From Prevotella sp. P3-122 (GTDB lineage Bacteria; Bacteroidota; Bacteroidia; Bacteroidales; Bacteroidaceae): a stretch of 64,000 nt of DNA. The notes beneath the pieces were generated by a model. The model ran no database searches. It was given only the letters and a program-made list of their open reading frames with translations, and had not been told where the DNA came from. Where the stretch lies: assembly GCF_002251365.1 (NCBI RefSeq), contig NZ_NPJH01000058.1, forward strand, positions 55,879 through 119,878. The letters run 5' to 3'. Below are positions 26,667 to 34,374 of the stretch, in pieces; position 1 is the first letter of the stretch; every line of letters starts with the position of its first letter. A program made the translations under genes and the position numbers.

Positions 26667-27643
26667 GCAGCATTTAGTTTGCTTAACACTTTCCTATTTT
26701 CCTTTTTGAGCAAGTTGTTGTCGATTTTCCCTATATATATTTGCGTGGTCTTGGTGTTGGCATGTCCCAAGGCTTCGGAAATAACGGTCAGGTCGACCTT
26801 TTCCTGATAAGCTATGGTTGCCCACGAGTGTCGTGCGACGTAAGTGCTTAGCGGCAGTTCTGCCTTGGCCATCTTGCCGATGGTTTTCAGTAGTTTGTTT
26901 TGTGTGGAGAGCAGCGACTGATACTGTTTTAGTCCCTCTGCGCCTTTTTGTAGGAATGGAAAGAGTAGTGGACTGTCCTCCTGGTGGTATCTGTTGATGA
27001 TGTCGGTCATGCATTTCTCGATGCTTATTCTCACCTGTCTCAGAGTCTTTTTACGGAGATAGACAATCATATTGTTGGACACCTGCGCTTTCGTCAGTCT
27101 TACAATGTCGGCAAAGGGCATGCCCATGGTATAGACGGAGAAGAGGAACATGTCGCGTGCGCGGCACAGGCTGCTGCCAGCAGGAAGGTTGAGTGCGGCA
27201 ATGCGCCGTATGGTCTTTACGCTGATGCCTCGCCTGATGGTTGGAGCATTGCCTGTAAAGATTCCGGCAAAGGGATTGGCCTTACGCCTGCCGGACTTTG
27301 TTGACACCTTATTATATATAGCCCTCAGCGACCGCATGTAGCATGATGAGGTGTTGCGGCAAACACCTTTGATGGAGAGCCATTGCTGATAGTCGGTGAT
27401 GTTTTTGGGAGTGATGTCGCAAAGGTAAGATTGTGGATGGCCGAGGAACAGAGAGAACGACCTCAGAGCCGTGAGGTAGTTCTGCGTCGTTTTCGGGCTT
27501 ACTTTGCCTGACAGACGGCCGACATGGTCGAAGAGTGATAACTGGTGCCTTACCGGATCTGTTCTTGTCTTTAGTGACACTTTCTGCTTTCTTGTCTTCA
27601 GTAAAGGGATTTTGATTTTCAGACTAAAATGAATAGAAATCAT
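26648..27643 (-). CDS. Tyrosine recombinase (phage-integrase family), likely DNA invertase
   Basis: 331 residues. An N-terminal SAM-like core-binding domain lies at about 50-150 (VSPKTTQNYLTALRSFSLFL). The catalytic domain has YVARHSWATIAYQ (box II Arg), SEALGHANTKTTQIYIG (His and the nucleophile Tyr) and the beta-strand Lys region YLRKKTLRQVRI. In many Bacteroidota relatives an Arg precedes GM in the first catalytic motif; here it reads VYTMGMPFADIV, so Arg I is uncertain. The last codons (APIHKR) lie in the right inverted repeat. It is flanked upstream by a palindrome array. It is a good candidate to flip 26458-26666. Confidence 0.88.
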   Translation of the reverse strand: MISIHFSLKIKIPLLKTRKQKVSLKTRTDPVRHQLSLFDHVGRLSGKVSPKTTQNYLTALRSFSLFLGHPQSYLCDITPKNITDYQQWLSIKGVCRNTSSCYMRSLRAIYNKVSTKSGRRKANPFAGIFTGNAPTIRRGISVKTIRRIAALNLPAGSSLCRARDMFLFSVYTMGMPFADIVRLTKAQVSNNMIVYLRKKTLRQVRISIEKCMTDIINRYHQEDSPLLFPFLQKGAEGLKQYQSLLSTQNKLLKTIGKMAKAELPLSTYVARHSWATIAYQEKVDLTVISEALGHANTKTTQIYIGKIDNNLLKKENRKVLSKLNAAPIHKR

Positions 27644-27807
27644 AATTGATAGTATTTTTGGTTATCTTCATTATCATACTCAGAAGGAAATATGGAAGAT
27701 GATATGTGTGGTTCGTACGAGATATGGAGTGATACTTTATAGAATATTATTATTCAAGTGGGGCAAATACCTATGACATTGCCTACGAATACGTTTGCAT
27801 CACCGAT

Positions 27808-27868
27808 AAGGTTAATAACCTTACGGCCTTAAGGTTATTAACCTTACGGCTGCAAGGTTATTAACCTT
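27808..27868. repeat. Three 23-bp repeats with 15-bp palindromes upstream of the recombinase
   Basis: AAGGTTAATAACCTT at 27808, AAGGTTATTAACCTT at 27831 and again at 27854 are spaced exactly 23 bp apart. The array is bounded by CCGAT and ATCGG in inverted order. It lies about 165-235 bp upstream of the recombinase start. Its flank (27869-27912) has an inverted relative at 63930-64000. It may be a protein-binding array. The rest of 27644-28044 has no gene. Confidence 0.85.
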
Positions 27869-27976
27869 ATCGGCCATGATAACAATATACATATACCACG
27901 CAACAATATAATATCACCCGAAAAAAGTATCATGAGGCAAGTTCCTACAGATGAGTGTGAATTCGGGAAACGATAA

Positions 27977-28009
27977 GAGGGAGATACGGATTTGTTCCGT
28001 ATCTCCCTC
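27977..28009 (-). terminator. Hairpin terminator after the acyl-CoA dehydrogenase gene
   Basis: GAGGGAGATACGGA and its complement form a 14-bp stem with a 5-nt loop, 36 bp after the stop at 28045 on the minus strand. The T-run is weak (CTTATCGTTT). Confidence 0.65.
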
Positions 28010-28044
28010 GTTGTTTCTGCATTTTGAAAAACAGTGGGGTAGGT

Positions 28045-29754
28045 TTATCTTGCCCTGAAGTTTTCGAGGTCCTCAGCCGTGAACGCCTTGATGTATGCGT
28101 GGTGAGCAGTACACTCAGCCTCGGCATGACGAAGGAAGACGTTGATGCTCTTCTTGAACAGCTCGGGAGCACGTGTGGCATCCTCAAGCAACAGCAGCGA
28201 CATGATGATGTCGGCAGTCATCTCGTAGAGACGGCGTGCGAGGAAGTCCTGCACCTCCTGGTTGCCCTGCTCCTTGACGTAGTTGAGGGCATCCTCGTAG
28301 ATGGCGATGAGCTTGCCGATACGCTCGCGCATGGGAGCGGCGCACTCACAGATAGGACGTTCCATCATCTCCTTCATTATCGAGAGATAGGTGCCGTTGG
28401 TGATGTAGCGGATGGCTGCAACGACCTGCAGCTGCGTTGTACCCTCGTAGATGGAGAAGATACGTGCGTCACGATAGAGGCGCTGGCTCTTGTACTCCAT
28501 GATGAAGCCTGAGCCACCATGTATCTGTATGGCGTCGTAGGCGTTCTGGTTGGCATACTCTGAGTTCATACCCTTTGCCAACGGTGTGAAGGCATCGGCA
28601 AGACGAGTATACTTCTTCTGCTCGGCACGCTCCTCGGGAGTGAGCTTGCGCTCGCGTGCTATATCGTCGAGAGCCTTGTAGATATCCACATAGCGTGCTG
28701 TCTGATAGAGGATGGCACGACCTGCATCGAGCTTTGCCTTCATGCGGCTGAGCATGTCATATACGGCAGGGAAGTCGATGATGGCAGTGTCGAACTGCTT
28801 GCGCTCCTTGGCATAGGCCAGTCCCTCGTTGTAGGCAGCCTGGCTGACACCTACTGACTGTGCGGCGATGCCGAGACGGGCACCGTTCATAAGAGCCATC
28901 ACATACTTGATAAGACCCATACGTGTGCTTCCGCACAGCTCGCACTTGGCATTCTTGTATACAAGCTCACAGGTAGGAGAGCCGTGGATGCCAAGCTTAT
29001 GCTCGATGTGACGTACTGTCACACCGCCGTCGCGCTTGTCGTAGATGAACATCGACAGTCCGCGTCCGTCGTGTGTGCCTTCCTCAGAGCGTGCAAGCAC
29101 GAGGTGGATGTCGGAGTCGCCATTGGTGATGAAACGCTTCACACCGTTCAGTCGCCAGCAGTTGTTCTCCTCGTCATAGCTTGCCTTGAGCATCACGCGC
29201 TGAAGGTCGGAACCGGCATCAGGCTCGGTAAGGTCCATGGACATGGTCTCGCCGGCGCATACACGTGGAATGTACTTCTGGCGCTGCTCCTCGGAGCCAA
29301 ACTCATAGAGGGTCTCTATACAGTCCTGCAGGCTCCAGATGTTCTGGAAGCCGGCATCGGCAGCAGCAACAATCTCCGAAGCCATAGAGTAGGGAGTGAT
29401 AGGCATGTTCAGGCCACCATAGCGGCGAGGCATGGACACACCCCAAAGGCCAGCCTTGCGTGTGGCATCGAGGTTGTCGAAGGTCTTGGAAGCATATACC
29501 ATGCGTCCGTCAACGAGGTGCGGACCCTCAAGGTCAACGTCCTCAGCGTTAGGCTCAAGGATATTGGCGGCGATGTCGCCAGTAATCTCGAGCAACTTCT
29601 TGTAGTTCTCTATTGCGTCATCGAAGTCAACGGGAGCGTCTGCATACTGAGCCTTGTCGGCAAAGCCGCGCTCTTTCAGTTCAACGATGCGCTTCATCTC
29701 CGGATGGTTGAGGTAGAACTCAAACTCGGGATGGTCGGTATAATAGTTTGCCAT
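28045..29754 (-). CDS. Acyl-CoA dehydrogenase family flavoprotein
   Basis: 569 residues, the long form with a C-terminal extension. Motifs are MSMDLTEPDAGSDLQRV (flavin/substrate region), GVKRFITNGDSDIHLV, IAAQSVGVSQAAYNEGLAYA and the catalytic Glu in IFSIYEGTTQLQVVAAIRY (about 440-460). It oxidises an acyl-CoA thioester and passes electrons to ETF, encoded just upstream on the same strand (etfB, etfA), so the three likely form one electron-transfer unit. The exact acyl substrate is not readable from the sequence. Confidence 0.92.
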   Translation of the reverse strand: MANYYTDHPEFEFYLNHPEMKRIVELKERGFADKAQYADAPVDFDDAIENYKKLLEITGDIAANILEPNAEDVDLEGPHLVDGRMVYASKTFDNLDATRKAGLWGVSMPRRYGGLNMPITPYSMASEIVAAADAGFQNIWSLQDCIETLYEFGSEEQRQKYIPRVCAGETMSMDLTEPDAGSDLQRVMLKASYDEENNCWRLNGVKRFITNGDSDIHLVLARSEEGTHDGRGLSMFIYDKRDGGVTVRHIEHKLGIHGSPTCELVYKNAKCELCGSTRMGLIKYVMALMNGARLGIAAQSVGVSQAAYNEGLAYAKERKQFDTAIIDFPAVYDMLSRMKAKLDAGRAILYQTARYVDIYKALDDIARERKLTPEERAEQKKYTRLADAFTPLAKGMNSEYANQNAYDAIQIHGGSGFIMEYKSQRLYRDARIFSIYEGTTQLQVVAAIRYITNGTYLSIMKEMMERPICECAAPMRERIGKLIAIYEDALNYVKEQGNQEVQDFLARRLYEMTADIIMSLLLLEDATRAPELFKKSINVFLRHAEAECTAHHAYIKAFTAEDLENFRAR

Positions 29755-29763
29755 AATCTAAAA

Positions 29764-29890
29764 GCCTCACCCCCGGCCCCTCTCCAAGGGGAGAGGGGAG
29801 ATAATATGCTTTGTACGCTTGGTTTCATCTGTTGGATGGAGAGCGTTTGCTTTAGCCTGAATTCTCGTGTAGGAGAGGGGCTGGGTGTGA
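29764..29890. repeat. Palindromic GGAGAGGGG repeats between DUF559 and acyl-CoA dehydrogenase genes
   Basis: A complete element CCTCACCCCCGGCCCCTCTC with its inverted half GGGGAGAGGGG occupies 29764-29800. A degenerate half-copy (GGAGAGGGGCTGGGTGTGA) lies at about 29873-29891. They sit immediately downstream of the DUF559 gene. Confidence 0.85.
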
Positions 29891-29898
29891 ATTTTGTT

Positions 29899-30288
29899 TT
29901 ATTCGTTATACAAAGTGTTTTTTATCTCTTTCATTACCTCATCAATATTGTCGGTTATCTGCTCGTTTTTGAACCTTAGGACAGTAAAACCATATTTGTT
30001 AAGCTTCTCTGTTCTGAATAGGTCATCCTCAATTTGCTGTGGTTCGGAATGGTAACCTCCGTCCACTTCAATAATCAATAACTGTTCGAGACAGACGAAA
30101 TCAACAATAAAATCCCCTATGATATGTTGTCTTCTGAAATGAAATGTGCTTGGTAGTTGGCGAAGTTGTTCCCAAAGTATGGTCTCACTAAGGGTCATCT
30201 TCCTTCGGTTCTCTCGTGCAAACTCCTTAAGAATAGCATATCTGTCAGGAGCAGCCATCATAAAACCAAATTTCTGTTTCTTCTCCAT
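29899..30288 (-). CDS. DUF559 domain-containing putative endonuclease
   Basis: 129 residues. The DUF559 (very-short-patch-repair-like) fold shows LSETILWEQLRQLP, FHFRRQHIIGDFIVDFVCLE and LLIIEVDGGYHSEPQ, which contains the predicted metal-binding Asp and Glu, then TVLRFKNEQI. The family resembles restriction-type nucleases but lacks firm biochemical assignment. It interrupts the etf/acyl-CoA dehydrogenase cluster and is bracketed by the GGAGAGGGG palindromes at 29764-29890 and 30372-30409, which hints that gene and repeats move or spread together. Confidence 0.85.
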   Translation of the reverse strand: MEKKQKFGFMMAAPDRYAILKEFARENRRKMTLSETILWEQLRQLPSTFHFRRQHIIGDFIVDFVCLEQLLIIEVDGGYHSEPQQIEDDLFRTEKLNKYGFTVLRFKNEQITDNIDEVMKEIKNTLYNE

Positions 30289-30371
30289 CCCTTATTCTGT
30301 TATATCAAATCATGAATCTCAACTCAGTCTCAAATCATGACTCTCAAAACTCAAGCTGAAAAACATATCAT

Positions 30372-30409
30372 CTCCCCTCTCCCCTTGGAGAGGGGCCGGG
30401 GGTGAGGCT
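30372..30409. repeat. Palindromic GGAGAGGGG element between etfA and DUF559
   Basis: CTCCCCTCTCCCCTTGGAG followed by AGGGGCCGGGGGTGAGGCT is a complete element, directly abutting the etfA stop codon. Confidence 0.85.
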
Positions 30410-31490
30410 ACTTATTATTCTGCTTATAATACTTTATCAGCTTCGGCACCACCTCCTCAACCGTGCCTACTATCACATAGTCGGCAATCTTGTTGATTGG
30501 TGCCTCGGGGTCGCTGTTCACTGAGATGATGATGCCAGAGTCCTGCATACCGGCGATGTGCTGTATCTGTCCGCTGATACCGCAGGCGATATACACCTTG
30601 GGATGTACGGTGACACCCGTCTGGCCAATCTGACGGTCATGGTCTATCCAGCCGGCATCAACGGCAGCACGGCTACCGCCAACCTCACCATGGAGAACCT
30701 TGGCAAGCTGGAAGAGCTGGTCGAAACCTTCCTTAGAGCCTACTCCGTAACCGCCTGCTACAACGATGGGAGCACCCTTGAGGTTGTGCTTGGCAGCCTC
30801 TACGTGGTGGTCGAGTACCTTTACTACGTATGCCTCGGCAGAAACATACTTCGATACCTCGGGATAAACAACCTCACCCTTTGCCTTGCCCTCGTAGACG
30901 GCCTTCTGCATAACACCCGAACGAACGGTAGCCATCTGTGGACGGTGGTCGGGATTGACAATTGTGGCAACGATGTTACCACCGAAGGCAGGACGAATCT
31001 GATAGAGCAGATTCTCGTAGGTCTTGCCAGACTTCTTGTCCTCGTAAGAGCCAATCTCAAGCTCTGTACAGTCAGCGGTGAGTCCGCTGGTGAGAGATGA
31101 TGATACACGTGGACCGAGGTCACGGCCAATAACAGTCGCTCCCATCAGGCATATCTGTGGTTTCTCCTCCTTGAAGAGGTTTACGAGAATGTCTGTATGG
31201 GGAGCAGAGGTATATGGGAACAGTCCTTCGCCGTCGAAGACGAAGAGCTTGTCCACACCGTAAGGCAGTATCTGCTCCTCTACCTTACCCTTGATGCCGG
31301 TTCCGGCAACTACGGCGTTGAGGTCGGCACCCAGCTCGTTAGCCAGCTTGCGTCCCTTTGTCAACAGCTCCTGAGAAACCTCCTGCACCTGTGTGCCCTC
31401 GATTTCGCAATATACAAAGACAGCCTCACCCCCTTGCCCCTCTCCATGAGAGAGGGGAGTCGTTACTGCTGCTCCAAGATTATCATTCAT
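30408..31490 (-). CDS. etfA: Electron transfer flavoprotein alpha subunit, with in-frame repeat insertion
   Basis: 360 residues. The N-terminal domain has VFVYCEIEGTQVQEVSQELL, and the C-terminal FAD domain has VVAGGYGVGSKEGFDQL, GGSRAAVDAGWIDHDRQIGQ, YIACGISGQIQHIAGMQDS and SVNSDPEAPINKIADY. With EtfB it shuttles electrons from acyl-CoA dehydrogenase. Residues 11-23 (TTPLSHGEGQGGEA) are encoded by a GGAGAGGGG palindromic element at 31423-31460, which has split the normal N-terminus MN..VFVYCEIEG in frame. The start at 31490 is kept because no other start precedes the repeat in frame. Confidence 0.93.
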   Translation of the reverse strand: MNDNLGAAVTTPLSHGEGQGGEAVFVYCEIEGTQVQEVSQELLTKGRKLANELGADLNAVVAGTGIKGKVEEQILPYGVDKLFVFDGEGLFPYTSAPHTDILVNLFKEEKPQICLMGATVIGRDLGPRVSSSLTSGLTADCTELEIGSYEDKKSGKTYENLLYQIRPAFGGNIVATIVNPDHRPQMATVRSGVMQKAVYEGKAKGEVVYPEVSKYVSAEAYVVKVLDHHVEAAKHNLKGAPIVVAGGYGVGSKEGFDQLFQLAKVLHGEVGGSRAAVDAGWIDHDRQIGQTGVTVHPKVYIACGISGQIQHIAGMQDSGIIISVNSDPEAPINKIADYVIVGTVEEVVPKLIKYYKQNNK

Positions 31491-31600
31491 ATTTCAATTA
31501 TTATTAAATTTACATTATGTTACATTAAAGAAAAATTGAGAATGTCCTCAAAATCACCCTAAAAAGTAATCCCTCACACATCATCCCTTAAAAGTAATTA

Positions 31601-31683
31601 TCTCCCACTCTCTCATGGAGAGGGACAAGGGGGTGAGGCTTTTTATCTCCCCTCTCTATTGGAGAGGGGGCGGGGGTGAGGCT
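31601..31683. repeat. Two adjacent palindromic GGAGAGGGG elements after etfB
   Basis: Elements at 31601-31640 and 31646-31683 lie in tandem in the 191-bp gap between etfB and etfA. The second overlaps the etfB stop codon. Both have the CTCCC-n-GGAGAGGG-n-GGGGGTGAGGCT plan. Confidence 0.85.
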
Positions 31684-32551
31684 ACCCAATAATCTTCTCG
31701 TTCAACAATTCCTTTATCAGTCCCTCTACGTCAGCGTCGCTGCCAGTGAGAGTCTTGCTCTCCTTAGCCTGGAAGACGATGTTCTTGACTGCCTTCACCT
31801 TAGTTGGCGAGCCGCTGAGACCACACTGCTGTGGGTCGCCATCGACATCAGCCACCGACCACTGGTTGAGTGTGAGGTACGGGCGCTCGGCATACAGCTC
31901 CTTGTATGGCATGTCCTCGGTACGCTCCATGGGAGCAGTAGCACGCTTGTACTGCATTACAAGCTTCGCATTGCACGGACGGCATGGGACTGCACTGCCG
32001 TTTACTGTCACCACCACAGGCATTGGAGCCTCTACGGTCTCCACGCCACCGTCTATCTGGCGGCGGATGGTGAGCTTGCCGTCCTCGCACTTCAGGATTT
32101 CCTCTGCGTAGGTAACCTGGTTGAGGCCAAGCTTCTGAGCTACCTGCGGTCCAACCTGTGCTGTGTCACCGTCGATAGCCTGGCGACCACCGATGACGAT
32201 GTCCACGTTGCCAATCTTCTTGATGGCTGTAGCCAGCGCATAGGAAGTAGCGAGAGTGTCAGCTCCTGCAAAGAGTCTGTCTGTCAGCAGCCATCCGGTG
32301 TCGGCACCACGATAGAGTCCCTGACGGATAATCTCTGCCGCACGGGGAGGTCCCATGGTAAGAATGCCTACAGTGGAACCGGGATTCTGCTCTTTCAGGC
32401 GAAGAGCCTGCTCAAGAGCGTTCAAGTCTTCAGGATTGAAGATGGCAGGCAAGGCAGCACGATTGACAGTTCCTTCGGCTGTCATGGCATCCTTGCCCAC
32501 GTTGCGTGTGTCTGGTACTTGCTTTGCAAGCACAACAATGTTTAAACTCAT
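31682..32551 (-). CDS. etfB: Electron transfer flavoprotein beta subunit
   Basis: 289 residues starting MSLNIVVLAKQVPDTRNVGK, with the AMP-binding and recognition-loop regions TVGILTMGPPRAAEIIRQGL, GRQAIDGDTAQVGPQVAQKL and a C-terminal arm rich in acidic and hydrophobic residues. It forms the ETF heterodimer with EtfA. It follows a full consensus promoter and starts the minus-strand cluster etfB-etfA-DUF559-acyl-CoA dehydrogenase. Confidence 0.95.
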   Translation of the reverse strand: MSLNIVVLAKQVPDTRNVGKDAMTAEGTVNRAALPAIFNPEDLNALEQALRLKEQNPGSTVGILTMGPPRAAEIIRQGLYRGADTGWLLTDRLFAGADTLATSYALATAIKKIGNVDIVIGGRQAIDGDTAQVGPQVAQKLGLNQVTYAEEILKCEDGKLTIRRQIDGGVETVEAPMPVVVTVNGSAVPCRPCNAKLVMQYKRATAPMERTEDMPYKELYAERPYLTLNQWSVADVDGDPQQCGLSGSPTKVKAVKNIVFQAKESKTLTGSDADVEGLIKELLNEKIIG

Positions 32552-32596
32552 AATTTATTTATAGTAGAATTTTGATAATTCAGGTTTTATAGACTG

Positions 32597-32628
32597 CAAA
32601 ATTACAAGATTTTTACTTCTACACCAAA
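32597..32628 (-). promoter_or_regulatory. Promoter TTTG-N20-TAATTTTG for etfB
   Basis: On the minus strand, TTTG (32628-32625), 20 nt, then TAATTTTG (32604-32597), about 45 nt before the etfB ATG. Confidence 0.75.
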
Positions 32629-32738
32629 TAAAATGCACAAAAAGAGACTTTTTGCGCACAAAAGATATTGTTTGTGTAGATAAAGGATATGGCAGGGTGT
32701 TTCCGAATAGGCTTTCGAAAGCGGCTAACAGCAGTTTC

Positions 32739-32770
32739 TGTGACACTCCTTTGCGGGGAACCGTGTCACA
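32739..32770 (-). terminator. Hairpin overlapping the folK stop
   Basis: TGTGACAC (32739-32746) pairs with GTGTCACA (32763-32770). On the minus strand it is formed at the end of folK. The trailing T content is low, so terminator function is tentative. Confidence 0.45.
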
Positions 32771-33170
32771 TAATCTCGGAAAGCGGCTTCATTACGAAGT
32801 CCCGCTTGTACATGTCCGGGTGCGGTATCTTCAGGTCTGGCTCGTCAATGGTCAGATCATCATAGAGCAGGATGTCGATGTCGATAATTCTGTCCTCGTA
32901 GAGGCCGTTCTCCGACTTGTTCAAACGTCCGAGGTCGCGCTCTATCTGCTGCGTTACTTCGAGCACCCGTCTTGGCGACATTGTCGTAATCACTTTCACG
33001 CAGGCGTTGAGGAACATGTTTGGTGAGTTGAACCCCCATGGCTCTGTCTCGTGGAGTGACGAAGCCTTTACGACCTCGCCAACTCTTTCAGACAGTTGTA
33101 TGAGTGCCTCGCGCATCACTCCGCGGCGGTTCCCAAGATTGGAGCCAAGAGCTATATATACAGTGTGCAT
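32766..33170 (-). CDS. folK: 6-hydroxymethyl-7,8-dihydropterin pyrophosphokinase
   Basis: 134 residues. It starts with YIALGSNLGNRRGVM, and has SSLHETEPWGFNSPNMFLNA and the signature RDLGRLNKSENGLYEDRIID-ID-ILLYDD, whose Asp residues bind Mg-ATP. It pyrophosphorylates hydroxymethyl-dihydropterin in folate synthesis. Its ATG overlaps the queA stop by one base (TGATG), so the two are translationally coupled. Confidence 0.94.
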   Translation of the reverse strand: MHTVYIALGSNLGNRRGVMREALIQLSERVGEVVKASSLHETEPWGFNSPNMFLNACVKVITTMSPRRVLEVTQQIERDLGRLNKSENGLYEDRIIDIDILLYDDLTIDEPDLKIPHPDMYKRDFVMKPLSEIM

Positions 33171-34336
33171 CAGTCGTTGACTATTAATAGGGAGTCACCG
33201 TAGCATCCGAACATGTATCCGTTCTTAACCGCCAGGTCGTAGCAGCGCATGACATTCTCGTAGCCACCGAATGCCGCCGTTGCCATGAGCAGTGGCGAGA
33301 GCGGGTGGTAGAAGTTGGCAACCATGGCATCGGATAGTCCGAAGTCATAGGGTGGGAATATGAATTTGTTAGTCCAGTCGGAATACTCCTTCAGTCTTCC
33401 GTCCACACCTACGGCGGTCTCTGTTGCCTTGAGCACGCTGGTGCCTATGGAGCATATATGGTGTCCCTTCTCCCTTGCGCTGTTAACGATGTTGCAAGCC
33501 TCTGGCGATACCACCATCTGCTCAGAGTCCATCTTGTGCTTGGTGAGGTCCTCAACCTCTATAGGGTTGAAGTTGCCCAGTCCGCAATGCAGTGTTATGT
33601 ATGCGCTCTCAATGCCCTTTATCTCCATTCGCTTCATCAGCTCGCGTGTGAAGTGCAGGCCAGTGGCGGGAGCTGTCACAGCACCTTCATTGCGTGCGAA
33701 GATGCACTGGAAGTCCTCATGGTCCTCATCCGTACCGTGGTGGCTCTCGCGGCGGTCAATGACATAGCGTGGCAGAGGAGCCTCGCCAAGGGCGAAGAGC
33801 TCGCGCTTGAATTCCTCGTGCGGGCAGTCGTACAGGAAGCGCAGAGTACGTCCGCGGCTTGTGGTATTGTCGATAACCTCGGCAACCATGGTTCCGGAGT
33901 CGTCGAAGAAGAGCTTGTTGCCGATACGTATCTTACGGGCAGGCTCCACAAGGACATCCCACAGGCGCATTTCCCTGTTCAGTTCCCTGAGCAGGAACAC
34001 CTCTATCTTGGCATCGGTCTTCTCCTTGGTGCCATAGAGTCTGGCGGGGAATACCTTGGTATCGTTGAATACAAAGACATCGCCTTCATCGAAATAGTCG
34101 ATGATATTGCGGAACTCTATGTATTTTCCCTCAATGGGGTTGCCGTCAGCATCTTTCTGGAAGAGGTCTATCTGTCCCGACTTACGGTGCAGCACCATCA
34201 GTCTGGCCTCGTCACGGCGTACAATCCGGTAGTGTTCTGTCTCCCCGGCATCGTTCTTGAACTCACGGTCGTATCCATGAGGATAGAGCGCAATCTGCTC
34301 ATCGGGCAGTTTGAATTTGAATTGTGATAGTTTCAT
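33170..34336 (-). CDS. queA: S-adenosylmethionine:tRNA ribosyltransferase-isomerase
   Basis: 388 residues from MKLSQFKFKLPDEQIALYPH, with DVFVFNDTKVFPARLYG, EGAVTAPATGLHFT, ITLHCGLGNFNPIEVEDL and YVIDRRE. QueA transfers the ribosyl group of SAM to preQ1 in tRNA during queuosine synthesis. The frame is open upstream to 34546, but that part is basic junk overlapping truB; the family start is at 34336, 38 bp after truB. Confidence 0.94.
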   Translation of the reverse strand: MKLSQFKFKLPDEQIALYPHGYDREFKNDAGETEHYRIVRRDEARLMVLHRKSGQIDLFQKDADGNPIEGKYIEFRNIIDYFDEGDVFVFNDTKVFPARLYGTKEKTDAKIEVFLLRELNREMRLWDVLVEPARKIRIGNKLFFDDSGTMVAEVIDNTTSRGRTLRFLYDCPHEEFKRELFALGEAPLPRYVIDRRESHHGTDEDHEDFQCIFARNEGAVTAPATGLHFTRELMKRMEIKGIESAYITLHCGLGNFNPIEVEDLTKHKMDSEQMVVSPEACNIVNSAREKGHHICSIGTSVLKATETAVGVDGRLKEYSDWTNKFIFPPYDFGLSDAMVANFYHPLSPLLMATAAFGGYENVMRCYDLAVKNGYMFGCYGDSLLIVND

Positions 34337-34374
34337 TTGAATTCTGTATATTGATGGGGTGCTTAAAATTTTAA

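Noticed and set aside
27808..27868. CRISPR-like array
   Set aside because: The 23-bp units follow each other directly with no unique spacers, there are only three, and no cas genes are present.
28984..29979. 331-residue plus-strand frame opposite the acyl-CoA dehydrogenase
   Set aside because: Antisense shadow extending through repeats; no recognisable domain.
31676..32545. Long plus-strand open frame opposite etfB
   Set aside because: Exact antisense shadow of a well-supported gene; product is low-complexity and matches no family.
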